From: Polyangiaceae bacterium
GTDB taxonomy: Bacteria > Myxococcota_A > Polyangia > Polyangiales > Polyangiaceae
Assembly (NCBI GenBank): GCA_025937785.1
Contig: JAICQQ010000002.1
Location: forward strand, 59,365-123,364
DNA: 64,000 bases
Direction: 5' to 3'
A model generated the notes under the pieces. That model searched no databases. It saw only the letters and a program-made list of their open reading frames with translations, and was not told where the DNA came from. Made by a program: the position numbers and the translations under genes. Positions within the stretch are counted from its first letter, which is position 1; each line of letters begins with the position of its first letter. Below are positions 9,272 through 18,651 of this stretch, in pieces.

Positions 9272-10159
9272 GTGGCCGCGAAGGGCATCGGAGGTGACAA
9301 GCTCAGCGGCCAGGTCATTGACGATCGTTACGAGCTCATCGAGCTGATCGATTCCGGTGGTCAAGGCCACGTCTACCGCGCGCGAGACAAGAAAGAAGGC
9401 GACATGGTCGCCGTGAAAGTGCTCAAGCAGGAGTACACGGACGACGTCGAGTGGCGTGAACGGATGTTTCGTGAGGCGCGAGCCCTCAGTCTGCTGACCG
9501 GCACCGCGGCGGTGAAGGTCTACGACCAGAAGTGGACGGCCGAAGGCGCGCTCTGCATCGTGATGGAATTGTTGACGGGGGTACACCTGGACGACTACCT
9601 GGCCGCGCTGCATCGCCTGGGTCGCCAGCTGTCGCCGCAAGATCTGGAAGCCCTGATTGCCCCTATCGTCCACACGCTCGAAGTGGCGCACCGAAACAAC
9701 ATTCTGCATCGAGACATCAAACCCGCGAACATCTACGTGCTCGAAGGCGGCGCCGTGCGACTCCTCGACTTCGGCTTCGCCAAGTTCACCCACCTGAGGC
9801 CGATGACCCGCTACGGTCAAATCGCCGGGTCGCCGAGTTACCTGGCCCCCGAATCCTGGGGCGGAGACTCCAAGGTGCTCGATCGCCGTGTCGACGTTTA
9901 CGGTCTCGCCGCCGTCATCTTTCGCGCCCTCGGCAATCGACCTCCCTTCGTGGGCGACCCCATCACGCTGCTCAAACTGGCGACCCGCGGCGAGCGACCG
10001 AGTCTGCACGCCCTGCGCCCCGACTTGCCCGCCAAGCTCGACGATTGGGTCCAGGCGGCGCTTGCGGCCAACCCCGATGAACGTTTCGACGGCGTCGCCG
10101 GCATGTGGAACGCCTTCAAGATAGCGTCGGGTCTGAAACCCGCCTGGCAGCGCAGCTAG
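9272..10159 (+). CDS. Cytoplasmic Hanks-type Ser/Thr protein kinase, catalytic domain only
   Basis: A 295-aa protein that is almost entirely kinase domain: glycine loop DSGGQGHVY, VAVK lysine, catalytic loop HRDIKPAN, magnesium loop DFGFAK, and activation segment end SYLAPE. All catalytic residues are present, so it should be active. There is no membrane segment or sensor domain. The start is a GTG at 9272. It reads away from the rubrerythrin operon and converges with the remnant at 10164. Substrates unknown. Confidence 0.9.
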   Translation: MAAKGIGGDKLSGQVIDDRYELIELIDSGGQGHVYRARDKKEGDMVAVKVLKQEYTDDVEWRERMFREARALSLLTGTAAVKVYDQKWTAEGALCIVMELLTGVHLDDYLAALHRLGRQLSPQDLEALIAPIVHTLEVAHRNNILHRDIKPANIYVLEGGAVRLLDFGFAKFTHLRPMTRYGQIAGSPSYLAPESWGGDSKVLDRRVDVYGLAAVIFRALGNRPPFVGDPITLLKLATRGERPSLHALRPDLPAKLDDWVQAALAANPDERFDGVAGMWNAFKIASGLKPAWQRS

Positions 10160-10163
10160 CGGC

Positions 10164-10352
10164 TCACCGTCGCCGCTGCGTGGCCTGCACCAGGTCGTCG
10201 AACAGCGGCATCAAGTCGCTTTGGCCCAGGGCTTCTTCGAGCATTATGATCGTGGCGCGGACTGCTTCGAGATCCAGCGTGCCTCGCCCGGCGCGCAGGA
10301 CGGCGCAGATATCCTGCTTGTCCTTATCGCGCCCCGCCAGGATCTTCATCAC
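10164..10352 (-). pseudogene. C-terminal remnant of a nucleotidyltransferase-family protein
   Basis: Sixty-two residues starting MMKILAGRDKDKQDICAVLR; one more segment just upstream in frame (VVAPEDLIV) completes the PEDLIVMKILAGR...KD.D signature found near the C-terminus of small bacterial nucleotidyltransferases. The N-terminal catalytic part (GS...D.D) is absent: the same frame meets the stop of the next gene at 10434. It is best read as a decayed copy, though a small reannotated ORF is possible. Such enzymes often act as toxins beside a partner protein. Confidence 0.5.
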
Positions 10353-10433
10353 GATCAGGTCCTCGGGCGCGACGACCGGGACTACCAGCTGACGCCCGTA
10401 GCTGCACGCGACAGGTCGAGTGCCACTAACACG

Positions 10434-10742
10434 TCAGCGACGGGCGAGCGCTTTCGAGGCACGATCCAGGCACTCCTTCAAAGAAACATGATGCTCGAGA
10501 TCGGCCGCAAGGTACTCAGCAGAAGGAAAGAACGGATCGACCCGTCGGGCGTGCTCGAGCAGCGCGTGTCCCACGTCCAAAGCACTCCCCTTGCCGCTCG
10601 TAGCGCCGCGCGAGGCCCACCACTCGCCTTTCGACGCCTCGACCGCCTCGCGCGGTCGGGCCAGGAACTCTTTGATGTGCTCGGCCTTCACGTGTCGAAA
10701 GATACCATGGCCGTATCGCTCGCCCAGCCGGAATCTCTTGCA
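10434..10742 (-). CDS. Hypothetical protein, possible partner of the nucleotidyltransferase remnant
   Basis: About 102 aa if started at ATG 10742 (MCKRFRLGERYGHG); the frame is open to 10931, where it overlaps the 3' end of the kinase gene, so the start is uncertain and no ribosome site stands out. The sequence is charged and helical (EHIKEFLARPREAVEASKG, then LEHHVSLKECLDRASKALARR). No family recognised. Its stop is in the same frame as the downstream nucleotidyltransferase remnant, suggesting a former two-gene unit. Confidence 0.5.
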   Translation of the reverse strand, partial: CKRFRLGERYGHGIFRHVKAEHIKEFLARPREAVEASKGEWWASRGATSGKGSALDVGHALLEHARRVDPFFPSAEYLAADLEHHVSLKECLDRASKALARR

Positions 10743-10863
10743 CATCGCGGACCGAGTACTTCGTGCTGGCTTTGCGTCGCACCCGGACGTGGTGCTGACT
10801 ACTTCAACGCCGCGCGACTGCATTGCGTTGGGTGATGACGAGCGCGACCCCGCGCCGATCGGT

Positions 10864-12834
10864 TCATTTGCGGAAGACGCGCATCGCTCCGGGGCCGATC
10901 GTCGGGTCTCTGCCTTCGACGATACCGCCATCGGCGGTCATGGCGACGACCATCCCAGGATCCGCCATCAGACTGATGAACGGGGTCTGCCAGCGAATGT
11001 CACGCCAGGCGGGGCGCCACGTCGGATCGAACTCCGGGTCGCGGGTCCACAAGGCGCCGGCGCTCGCTACCCACTCGCGATCCAAGATGTCGAGCGCGCT
11101 CGCAGTGAGCTCGGGCTCGCCTCCGACGATGACCGCCGCCGTTTCTTCCCGCTCGACACGCCACGTCACCCCGTGACCGCCCACGATCAGGGCCACTCCA
11201 CGTTCGGGGGCGCTCGCGCCCGCAACGTAAGCGCGGGTCCGGGGCGCGGGCATCAGCTCGGCGCGCCCGTGGGCGGGCTGATAGATGGCGACGAAGCCGA
11301 AGCCCGACTCCAGCCGGCCCGTGAACAGCCAGCGCGCGGCATCCAGGCGCACGAGTGTGGTGACGTGCGACACCCCATCGAGCGCCAGCTCCCGCCAGCG
11401 GCCCTTCGCGAAGGTGAGCAAGAGCGGCGGACCGCCGTGCTGACGCCAGCCGAGCGCCACGAGCACGCCATCGACGTGACCGCTCGCCGCGACGAACTGA
11501 AGCGACGGGTCCGCCGCTTGCAATACGAAACTGAGACCGTCGGCATTGCACAAGGCGAGGCGGCCGCCCGCGCCACCCACGAGCCAGCCGCCTGCTTCGT
11601 AGCGCGACGCGAAGACCATGCCTGCCGGCAGCCCCAGCCGCGATGCGTCCAACCAAGCCTCGCCGTTCCAGAAGCGAGGTCCGCTCGTGGTCAAGGCAAA
11701 GCAGTGGCCGTCGGTATCCCAGGAGGCGCTCTGCACCACCAGATCTTCTCGCGGCAGCTGGCGGACGCTCCAACTCCAACCTTTAGGGTCCGAGAAGCGA
11801 AAGGTGCCCACCATCGCGGTGACCATGCGCCGGCTGGAACGCGGCCCCGAAGGAGTGTCGCCGAGCCAGCTCATCACATGCGCGGCGAAGCGTTCCGCGC
11901 TCGGGTGGCGCTGAGTCGGATCTTTGGAGGTAGCGCGTGCGAGGGCCGCATCGATCGCCTCGCAGGTCTCGGGTCGTTCGGCGATCTCTGGGCACAAGAG
12001 CTGGCTCTCGGTGATCGAACGCCTTTGGCCGCTGGCAATCCGCTCATGGATCACGATCGGTGAACCGCCCTCGAGATAGACTTCGCCAGTCAGCAAGTAG
12101 TAGACGATGCAAGCGAGCGAGAAGACGTCGGTGTACGGCGCCAGCTGCACGTCCCCCGGTAGCATCTGTTCGGGAGCGGCGTAGCCGAGCGTGCCCACCC
12201 CGACTGCTCCGAAGGTGCGATCCAACCCCTTCGAGCGCGCCACCCCGAAGTCCGAAATCTTGAAGATCTCGGTCTCGCCGAAGCCGCAGCAGAGCACGTT
12301 GCCGGGAGTGAGGTCGCGGTGAATGACGTCGACCGAGTGTATCGCGACCAGACCCTGCGACAGACACTTGACGGCGTGTGCAGCGCGCACCCCGTCGAAG
12401 GCATACCCGGTGTGCTGGACGGCGTACCTGACACGCTCCTCGAGCGTCGTACCTTCGACGCCGCCGTGCACGTACTCGATGGCCAACCAGGGCGACGGGT
12501 GCTCTTCGAAAATCGGCGCCCTGCCCGTGTCGACGAAACGCACGACGAACGGGCTGGGAGGAATGCGCTCGTTCAGGCGCCCCAGCGCAACGGCTTCTTT
12601 CTGTGCGATGAGCTCCGGTGCCACCTGGCGCACCGACAACACGGGACGCACGGCTTTCACGACCACCGGCGAAACGCCCGAGGCCGTCTCGCGTTGGGCA
12701 AGATACGCCACGCCCATGGCGCCTTCGCCGAGCTGCTCGATCAGCCGATATTGAGCGCCATCTTGGACCTCGGAAGGGATGATGCAGCCACGGAGCGGGC
12801 TACGGGCATCGGGTTGCAAGTCCGTCACGGCCAT
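10864..12834 (-). CDS. Ser/Thr kinase with large C-terminal propeller-like domain
   Basis: A 656-aa protein. Residues about 25-320 are a Hanks-type kinase: GEGAMGVAY loop, VVVK lysine, HRDLTPGN catalytic loop, DFGVAR and YAAPEQ. The catalytic loop has Thr where Ser/Thr kinases usually have Lys (HRDLKPxN), so activity may be reduced or altered. From about 350 to the end, repeated strand-rich stretches of 40-50 residues (SGHVDGVLVALGW..., LDAARWLFTGRL...) suggest a beta-propeller sensing or scaffold domain; no transmembrane segment separates the two. Start MAVTDLQP at 12834. Confidence 0.85.
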   Translation of the reverse strand: MAVTDLQPDARSPLRGCIIPSEVQDGAQYRLIEQLGEGAMGVAYLAQRETASGVSPVVVKAVRPVLSVRQVAPELIAQKEAVALGRLNERIPPSPFVVRFVDTGRAPIFEEHPSPWLAIEYVHGGVEGTTLEERVRYAVQHTGYAFDGVRAAHAVKCLSQGLVAIHSVDVIHRDLTPGNVLCCGFGETEIFKISDFGVARSKGLDRTFGAVGVGTLGYAAPEQMLPGDVQLAPYTDVFSLACIVYYLLTGEVYLEGGSPIVIHERIASGQRRSITESQLLCPEIAERPETCEAIDAALARATSKDPTQRHPSAERFAAHVMSWLGDTPSGPRSSRRMVTAMVGTFRFSDPKGWSWSVRQLPREDLVVQSASWDTDGHCFALTTSGPRFWNGEAWLDASRLGLPAGMVFASRYEAGGWLVGGAGGRLALCNADGLSFVLQAADPSLQFVAASGHVDGVLVALGWRQHGGPPLLLTFAKGRWRELALDGVSHVTTLVRLDAARWLFTGRLESGFGFVAIYQPAHGRAELMPAPRTRAYVAGASAPERGVALIVGGHGVTWRVEREETAAVIVGGEPELTASALDILDREWVASAGALWTRDPEFDPTWRPAWRDIRWQTPFISLMADPGMVVAMTADGGIVEGRDPTIGPGAMRVFRK

Positions 12835-12939
12835 CGTCGCATCCCTTCAGCGTACACCCGACTTCGGGTCCGGTGCACCGACAACGTGAAGAAGCCGCGG
12901 AAATGGCGGGACTATCCGGGGACCACTAGGCAGCGGCGA

Positions 12940-14166
12940 CTACCCAGACACAATGGGCGAATTCGTCGCAACGATGCGATACGACTGGACCGAGAAGTCC
13001 ATCGCCGACAGCACGGCGCCCACGATGCCGGACCGCTCTTTCAGCACGGAGGGGACGATGGGAACGCGCTCGGCTCTCGAAGCATGCTGCTGCGCCGCGC
13101 GCCGAGCCGGCAACAGCAGCAGGTCTCCGGCCTCGACCACACGCCCCCCGAGCACCACGATTTCTGGGTTCAAGATGTTCTGCAGGTACGCCAGTGCCTT
13201 ACCCAGGTAGGTGCCGGCACTCTCGAACAGCGCCACGCTGAGTTCGTCTCCGGCGAGAGCGGCGCGCACCAAGTCGGTCACTCCGATCGGGTGCCCGAGC
13301 TCGGAGAGCAGCGACTTTTCCCCACGGGCCAGCGCTTCGCGCGCACGGCTCTCGAGCGCGCGCCCCGACGCGAGCGTTTCGAGGCAACCCACGGCGCCAC
13401 AACTGCACTGCGTACCTTCGTCAGCGACCTGACAATGCCCGATTTCACCGCTGAACCCGGAGCGCCCGTAGAAGGGTCGCCCGTCGAGGACGATGCCGGC
13501 GCCCAGGGCGGTGCCCACGTGCACCCAGACGTAGGATCGGTACCCTTGCGCGGCCCCGATCTGCCCCTCGGCGATCGCGCCCGCGTTCGTGACGTTCTGG
13601 ACCACGACGGGCACACCGAGCGCTTCTCGGAGGATGTCCCGGACAGGGACCTGCTGCCAGCCGATGTTTGGGCCGAGCACGCACACGCCCGTTGCCGCGT
13701 CGACCACCCCCGGCAGCGTCACCCCCAGCGCCTGCAAACGGTCGCGAGGGATCTCGGCGGCATCGAACGTGTCGTCCACGACGGCGAGCGCGCGCGCCAA
13801 CATGCCTGGGGCGTCGCCTGGCACCGTCGGAAGCTCACGCGTGGCGCGGATCTGACCGCGCGCGTCAGCGACTGCCACAGTGGTCAGCTGCACACCCACA
13901 CGCACGCCCAGATATGCCGCCGAAGCATCATTGAATTGGAGCAGCCGAGCCCGGCGTCCCCCGCTCGCCACGGCCTTGCCATAGCCCACCTCGTGGACCA
14001 CTCCGCCGGCGATGAGGTCCTCGACGATGGCCGACACCGTGGGCTTGGTGAGTTGCGAGCGACGGGCCAAATCGGTCCGCGAAATGCGGCCGCCCCGCCG
14101 AATCATGTCGAGAACGATCGACCGATTGACCTCCCGCATCGCTCGGCTGTCGACTTTTCCTCGCAT
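12940..14166 (-). CDS. ROK-family transcriptional repressor / sugar-kinase fold protein
   Basis: A 408-aa protein. Residues 1-65 form a winged helix-turn-helix (ISRTDLARRSQLTKPTVSAI). The rest is an ROK domain with the ATP-site region (LGVRVGVQLTTVAV) and the zinc signature GHCQV...CSCGAVGCLE. This is the NagC/XylR architecture: sugar-responsive repressors. No sugar gene is adjacent, so the regulon is unknown. The ATG directly abuts an AT-rich inverted repeat (14167-14195), suggesting autoregulation. Confidence 0.88.
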   Translation of the reverse strand: MRGKVDSRAMREVNRSIVLDMIRRGGRISRTDLARRSQLTKPTVSAIVEDLIAGGVVHEVGYGKAVASGGRRARLLQFNDASAAYLGVRVGVQLTTVAVADARGQIRATRELPTVPGDAPGMLARALAVVDDTFDAAEIPRDRLQALGVTLPGVVDAATGVCVLGPNIGWQQVPVRDILREALGVPVVVQNVTNAGAIAEGQIGAAQGYRSYVWVHVGTALGAGIVLDGRPFYGRSGFSGEIGHCQVADEGTQCSCGAVGCLETLASGRALESRAREALARGEKSLLSELGHPIGVTDLVRAALAGDELSVALFESAGTYLGKALAYLQNILNPEIVVLGGRVVEAGDLLLLPARRAAQQHASRAERVPIVPSVLKERSGIVGAVLSAMDFSVQSYRIVATNSPIVSG

Positions 14167-14195
14167 TTAATTTTTTTACCTTACTTACAATTAAG
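14167..14195. promoter_or_regulatory. Candidate ROK-repressor operator / promoter element
   Basis: An AT-rich island in otherwise GC-rich DNA immediately upstream of the ROK start. TTAATT and AATTAA arms face each other around a 16-base spacer that includes AAGGT, a plausible ribosome site. NagC-type ROK proteins bind AT-rich palindromes, so autorepression is inferred. Confidence 0.5.
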
Positions 14196-14449
14196 CCACA
14201 CTGTACCACACGGGAACTACCGTTCTGGCCAGGAAACAGCGCAACTACGCAAGATCAGTGGTTCCGTGCAGTCATGTGGAAAGCTTTCCAGCTGACTCGC
14301 CAGTTCTCACCCTGGGCAACACGCAGACTGGAATTCCGCCGCACCAGCCTTTCGACCGGCCCGCACACGACCCCTAATTCGGGCTGCGGACCGACGCTCG
14401 TCTACGTTTCGCCGCTCCGGCGCGGGCAGCGAACGTGAAGCGTCCGGCG

Positions 14450-14860
14450 CTACCCCGCGGGCGCTTCGCCCTCGTCGTCGTCCTCGTCCCCTTGGTCGAT
14501 GACACCCTCGTAGTAAAAGCGTTCTTCGATGATCTCACCGTTCGACCACTTTTGCACCGCGACCTCTTCCAAGCGAATGGGCCGCCCGGAGCTGGGCGAT
14601 CGAAACTGAACCACCCACTCGATGAAAGAAACGCCGGTCTGCGGATCAGCAGCGCGCTTGGTGGCCTTGAGGTGCGGGCGCCCGCTCTTGGAGAGCTGCT
14701 CGCGCTCGAAAGCGATGCAGGCTTCGCGCCCGGCGCGCGAAAGCTCACGATTTTCGAACATCATCACGTCTTCCGCATAGAAGCGCTGCATGGCTTCGAT
14801 ACTTCGGCCCGACTCTACCAGTCCGATGAACTCGTCCAAACGGCGTCGCAGGTCTTCCAT
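14450..14860 (-). CDS. SnoaL/NTF2-like protein
   Basis: About 136 aa with the NTF2-like pattern: an N-terminal helix (MEDLRRRLDEFIGLVESG), RFYAEDVMMFEN, and a beta-sheet ending in FYYEG. Members of this cone-fold family include small-molecule isomerases, hydrolases and simple binding proteins; no catalytic assignment is possible. The start at 14860 is preferred because the fold begins there; an upstream ATG at 14893 adds 11 residues. The C-terminus is an unusual acidic tail (DQGDEDDDEGEAPAG). Confidence 0.72.
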   Translation of the reverse strand: MEDLRRRLDEFIGLVESGRSIEAMQRFYAEDVMMFENRELSRAGREACIAFEREQLSKSGRPHLKATKRAADPQTGVSFIEWVVQFRSPSSGRPIRLEEVAVQKWSNGEIIEERFYYEGVIDQGDEDDDEGEAPAG

Positions 14861-15006
14861 GGAGTGATCCGTCGTCGACAAGTATGACGGCACATCGGCG
14901 GCCGCGCACTAAGTGTCCTATCTCCGCGATCGCCTCCCCCGCACATCGGACATTGTTTGTCCGTCAAAGCTTTGCGCGCCCGCGCGCTCCGGTGCATCGT
15001 GGGGGC

Positions 15007-15216
15007 ATGCAACCCCTGCCTCCTGCCGCCCCGGCCGATCTGGCTGAAAAGCACCGGTTCTTTCGTGCCCTGCACGGGGCAAACCCCGCCGTTCGCCGGG
15101 CCCTGCTCCTGCTCTCCCAGGGCTGGAGCCTCGAGCAAGCCGCCGAGGCCGTCGGTTGTCATCCCCGGTTGTTGCGCCGTCGCCTCGAAGCGCTCGGCCG
15201 TGCAACATCCGAATGA
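15007..15216 (+). CDS. Small helix-turn-helix-like protein, 69 aa
   Basis: The ATG at 15007 is preceded by GTGGGGG at good spacing. The product ends in a helix-turn-helix-like stretch WSLEQAAEAVGCHPRLLRRR, resembling the DNA-binding end of resolvase- or MerR-like proteins, preceded by a helical region. It could be a small DNA-binding regulator. It converges with the GNAT gene 13 bases downstream. No named family. Confidence 0.55.
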   Translation: MQPLPPAAPADLAEKHRFFRALHGANPAVRRALLLLSQGWSLEQAAEAVGCHPRLLRRRLEALGRATSE

Positions 15217-15229
15217 CGGCCTGGTCGAG

Positions 15230-15673
15230 CTACAAGCGTTTCGACAACAAGACGCGCGGCTTACCCGCGCGGGCGTAGGTACCGATGATCTCGAAGCCGC
15301 AGCTCAGGTTGAGCATCATCATCGGGACGTTGTTGCGAATCGTCCCAGTTTCGACGTTGAGGTACCCGCGCTCCTTGGCCCAGGCATGCTGGAAATCCAT
15401 CAGCGCCTTGCCCACGCCGCGCCGGCGATAGTCAGGCAGCACACCGCCGAGCCAACTGTACAAGCGCCGGCTACGGGTCGCGTACGCGATCTTGAAGCCG
15501 ATCAAGCGATCGTCCTCTTCCGCGTAGTGGACGACAGCGTCGGGCATGTGCTCGAGCCGCCACAGCATCTCGCCGCGATCTGAGGAGGCGGAGGCGAACA
15601 CCGTTTCGGCGCACGCCGCCACGCGATCGACGAATTCCGAGGAGAAAGAGCTCTGACGTAGCAGCAATTGCAT
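15230..15673 (-). CDS. GNAT-family N-acetyltransferase
   Basis: A 147-aa protein with the GNAT fold: acetyl-CoA site motif A (LGGVLPDYRRRGVGKALM), preceded by the strand LIGFKIAYA and followed by NVPMMMLNLSCGFEIIG (motif B region). GNAT enzymes transfer acetyl groups to amines; the substrate cannot be told. The gene is flanked by the small HTH gene (convergent) and the hybrid kinase upstream on the same strand. Confidence 0.85.
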   Translation of the reverse strand: MQLLLRQSSFSSEFVDRVAACAETVFASASSDRGEMLWRLEHMPDAVVHYAEEDDRLIGFKIAYATRSRRLYSWLGGVLPDYRRRGVGKALMDFQHAWAKERGYLNVETGTIRNNVPMMMLNLSCGFEIIGTYARAGKPRVLLSKRL

Positions 15674-15766
15674 GACCGACCACCGAAACGAGCGCTTCGT
15701 GTAGCACGCGCGTTGGCCGCGGACTACTCGTTCTCCAGCGGCTCGTCCACGGCTTGCGTGCCGCCG

Positions 15767-17989
15767 CTAGGCGGCGTCGTGGTCGCGTTTCGCCGCCAGT
15801 ATCCGCCGGCACACGGAGAGCACGTCGCTGGCGGCGGCAGCCACCGTTTGACGTGGAGCTCGCTCTTTCGCGGCGCGTGACAATTGCCGAGCTTGCGCCG
15901 TGAGCTCGTCGTAGCCGAATGTGCCGCCGAGCCCGATCAGATCGTGGGCGACAGCGCCCAACTCCACCAGGTCATGCCGCTCCAGCGCCTGCTGGAGTCG
16001 TGCTTGGCGGGCCCCGAAACCGGCCAGCACCTGCTGGAGCAGCGGCTGGATGATCGGGTCGTCGGCCAGCGTACTCTGGAGCGGTTCGTCGTCCGAGCAT
16101 TCGCCGCCCACTTGCGGAGCGTCGTCGCCCGGACCCGCCGCGACGGGTAGCGCAGCGGCGCTCGATCGCGAAATTCGCGAGAGCATCTGGAGCAAGTGCA
16201 AACGCCGGATCGGTTTTGCGGCGTGCTCGTCGCAGCCAGCCTCGAGGCATTTCTGGCGCTCCGTTTCGCCGACGCTGCCGGTGAGCGCGATGATGGTCCC
16301 CCGGTAGCCGGCCTGGCGCAGTAAGGTGGCCGTTGCGTATCCGTCGAGCAACGGCATCTGCATATCGAGCAAGACCACATCCGGCGGAAGACCGCCTTCG
16401 AGACCGGCCACTACTCGAGCGACCACCTGTTCGCCGTCGGTGGCTTGTTCGACGTTGGCCCCAGCGGCGGTCAAGAACTCTACCGCGAGCGCGCGAATGT
16501 CGGCGTCGTCGTCCGCGACGAGTGCGCTCAGGTTCAATCGCAGTTGATGGGCCGCGAACGTGCCCGAAGAGTGCGAAATGTTCGCCGACAGGTGCGAGAC
16601 CAGAAGCACGCCCTCGAGGTCCCCTACCGGCAGCTGGAGCGTAAACGTACTGCCACGCCCGACGCTACTGGTGACGGTGATGTCGCCCCCGAGTTCGCGA
16701 GCGATGGAGCGCGACAAGGCCAGCCCGACCCCCGACCCCTGGGAGCGGAGTCGATCTGCCGCGTGCACTTGCACGAAGCGTTCGAACAGCCGGGCTATCT
16801 GCTCCTGGCTCAGGCCGACCCCCGTGTCGATGACGTGGAAGTACATCAGCGCCTGCTCCACGTCGAAGCGCGCTCGCACGGAGACTTGGCCGCCCTCGGT
16901 GAATTTCAAGGCGTTCCCCACCAGGTTCAGCAAGATCTGGCGCAACCTGAGCGGATCCGTCTGGATCCGTTCCGGAACGGGTGTGTCGAGGGCAATCGAG
17001 AACTCGAGACCGCGCTGCTGGGCTCGGATGCACATCGCGGCGTCCACGTCCGAGAGGATCTCGCTTACCTGCACGGGTTCCGCCACGAAATGCATCTTGC
17101 CGGCTTCCAGCTGTGCCGAGTCCAACAGGTCGTTGATGATCGCCATCAAGTGCTGCCCACTGCGATGGATCGCGCCCGCATGGCGCGCCCGGGTCTCGTC
17201 GCTGACGCCTTCAGCGCCCAAGAGTTCCGAGTAGCCGAGGATAGAGACCATAGGCCCGCGGATTTCGTGACTGACGTCGGTGAGCAGGCTGCTCTTGGCT
17301 CGGTTCGCGAGAATCGCGTCGCGCTGTGCGGCCTCCGCAGCTCCGCGTGCTTCTTCGAGAGCGGTGGCGCGCTGTCGGAGCCTCTGCAAGTTGGCTTCCG
17401 CAGCCAAGAATTCCGCATGACTCTGCGCGGACTGCAGCAACGAAAAGCCCAGAAACACCGTGCCCCCGAGAGACACGCCGATAGCGGCGGCTTCGCCGTG
17501 CATGAAGCCAGCAACTATCAGCGGTACGAGTACCGCAACAGAGTACGCTTGAGCCAGTGTGAGCTGCGGGGCCAGGCTGGTGACGGCTCCTGCGCTGATA
17601 CCGGCAGTCATGACCAGCAACACCATGGTGTCTGACGTGAATTCCAGGGTCGCGACCCCCGCAGCGCACAGACCCCACGTCGCGGCGGTGGCGAGCGTCG
17701 TCGTGTACAGCAATCTACGAGCCGGTCGTTCGCCCACCCCCGCGCGCAAGATTCGCCGCGCCGCGAGCACTCTGAGGCTGCTCACGATCACCAAGAGCGC
17801 CACGGCACAGCTGACACCGACCGGGTACTGCTCAGGGTACTCCGTCGTACAAAGGACGATCGTGCACAACAGCACGTGGGTGACGACGGCGCGAGCCACG
17901 CGTCCCGCAAGCAGTAGCGGGACTGCGCGTGTTTCCATGGCCTCCGGCGGCACGGGACCCAACGAGCTGTTGGCCTCGATTGCTGACAT
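15767..17989 (-). CDS. Membrane hybrid histidine kinase (HisKA-HATPase-REC-HPt)
   Basis: A 740-aa multistep phosphorelay protein. About six hydrophobic segments lie within residues 25-190, with no large periplasmic loop. A coiled-coil linker follows, then HisKA with His about 241 (DVSHEIRGPM), HATPase_c with the N box and GSGVGLALS, a receiver domain (VADDDADIR; phospho-Asp in VVLLDMQMP), and a C-terminal HPt with its phospho-His in AVAHDLIGLGG. All relay sites are present, so a final external receiver is expected; the REC-PP2C protein encoded divergently at 18644 is a nearby candidate. Confidence 0.9.
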   Translation of the reverse strand: MSAIEANSSLGPVPPEAMETRAVPLLLAGRVARAVVTHVLLCTIVLCTTEYPEQYPVGVSCAVALLVIVSSLRVLAARRILRAGVGERPARRLLYTTTLATAATWGLCAAGVATLEFTSDTMVLLVMTAGISAGAVTSLAPQLTLAQAYSVAVLVPLIVAGFMHGEAAAIGVSLGGTVFLGFSLLQSAQSHAEFLAAEANLQRLRQRATALEEARGAAEAAQRDAILANRAKSSLLTDVSHEIRGPMVSILGYSELLGAEGVSDETRARHAGAIHRSGQHLMAIINDLLDSAQLEAGKMHFVAEPVQVSEILSDVDAAMCIRAQQRGLEFSIALDTPVPERIQTDPLRLRQILLNLVGNALKFTEGGQVSVRARFDVEQALMYFHVIDTGVGLSQEQIARLFERFVQVHAADRLRSQGSGVGLALSRSIARELGGDITVTSSVGRGSTFTLQLPVGDLEGVLLVSHLSANISHSSGTFAAHQLRLNLSALVADDDADIRALAVEFLTAAGANVEQATDGEQVVARVVAGLEGGLPPDVVLLDMQMPLLDGYATATLLRQAGYRGTIIALTGSVGETERQKCLEAGCDEHAAKPIRRLHLLQMLSRISRSSAAALPVAAGPGDDAPQVGGECSDDEPLQSTLADDPIIQPLLQQVLAGFGARQARLQQALERHDLVELGAVAHDLIGLGGTFGYDELTAQARQLSRAAKERAPRQTVAAAASDVLSVCRRILAAKRDHDAA

Positions 17990-18303
17990 TGCGAGCGCGC
18001 GGGGACTCGGCCTCCCCGCGAGGACTTCGTCACGAGGAACGGCAGGATTTTGCCGTCAGTTTAGCTGGATCTGGTCGGCCGAGCGGGACGGTGTCAGGTT
18101 GGGCTCCGAGGTAGGGATACGTCCCCCTTCGATTCGCGAAGAAACCATGCCGGGGCGCCTTCCGCGCGCGCTCGAGCGTACATTCTCTCGTGATTCCTGA
18201 AGATTGGGGGCCGGCGGCGCTTAACTTTGCTGGCGCCGGGTCCGTCCCTATCGGGCGCAACCACGCCAAAAGACACGAAAACGAGCCGGCCTGGGAGGGA
18301 AAC
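17990..18303. other. Divergent promoter region
   Basis: About 310 bases between the hybrid kinase start and the STAS gene. No ORF is supported. A short hairpin (CTTCG...CGAAG) lies near 18127-18141. Promoters for both units must be here but none is recognisable by eye. Confidence 0.35.
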
Positions 18304-18651
18304 ATGCGAGTCGAAGCAAACGAACAGCGAGGCGTCACGGTGGTTTCGGTCCTGGACGCGCGAATCGACGCAACGTCGAGCGACGAGTTCAAGCTGGCCG
18401 TGGCAAGCTCCATCGACCGCGGCCCGATGCATATCGTGCTCGACCTCACCAGCGTCTCGTTCATCGATAGTACGGGGCTCGGGGCGCTCGTCGGCGGTTT
18501 CAAACACATATCGTCCAAGGGCGGTCGCTTGATCGTCGTCGGCCTGCAGCCGGGCGTATCGTCACTCTTCAAGCTGACCCGCATGGACAAGCTCTTCGAA
18601 GTCCGCGCCACGCCGACGGAAGCCATCGACCAGCTCTCACGGCGTGCGTAG
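18304..18651 (+). CDS. STAS-domain anti-sigma-factor antagonist
   Basis: A 115-aa SpoIIAA/RsbV-like protein. The phosphorylatable Ser lies in the family signature SFIDSTGLGAL, after the strand HIVLDLTSV. Such proteins bind a HATPase-type kinase when unphosphorylated and are reset by a PP2C phosphatase. The ATG at 18304 follows GGGAGGGA. The stop overlaps the GTG of the next gene, which encodes both a PP2C phosphatase and a HATPase domain: a complete partner switch in two genes. Confidence 0.92.
   Translation: MRVEANEQRGVTVVSVLDARIDATSSDEFKLAVASSIDRGPMHIVLDLTSVSFIDSTGLGALVGGFKHISSKGGRLIVVGLQPGVSSLFKLTRMDKLFEVRATPTEAIDQLSRRA

Noticed and set aside
12319..14295. Plus-strand 658-aa ORF
   Set aside because: Shadow of the kinase and ROK genes; no motifs, and it crosses their intergenic gap.
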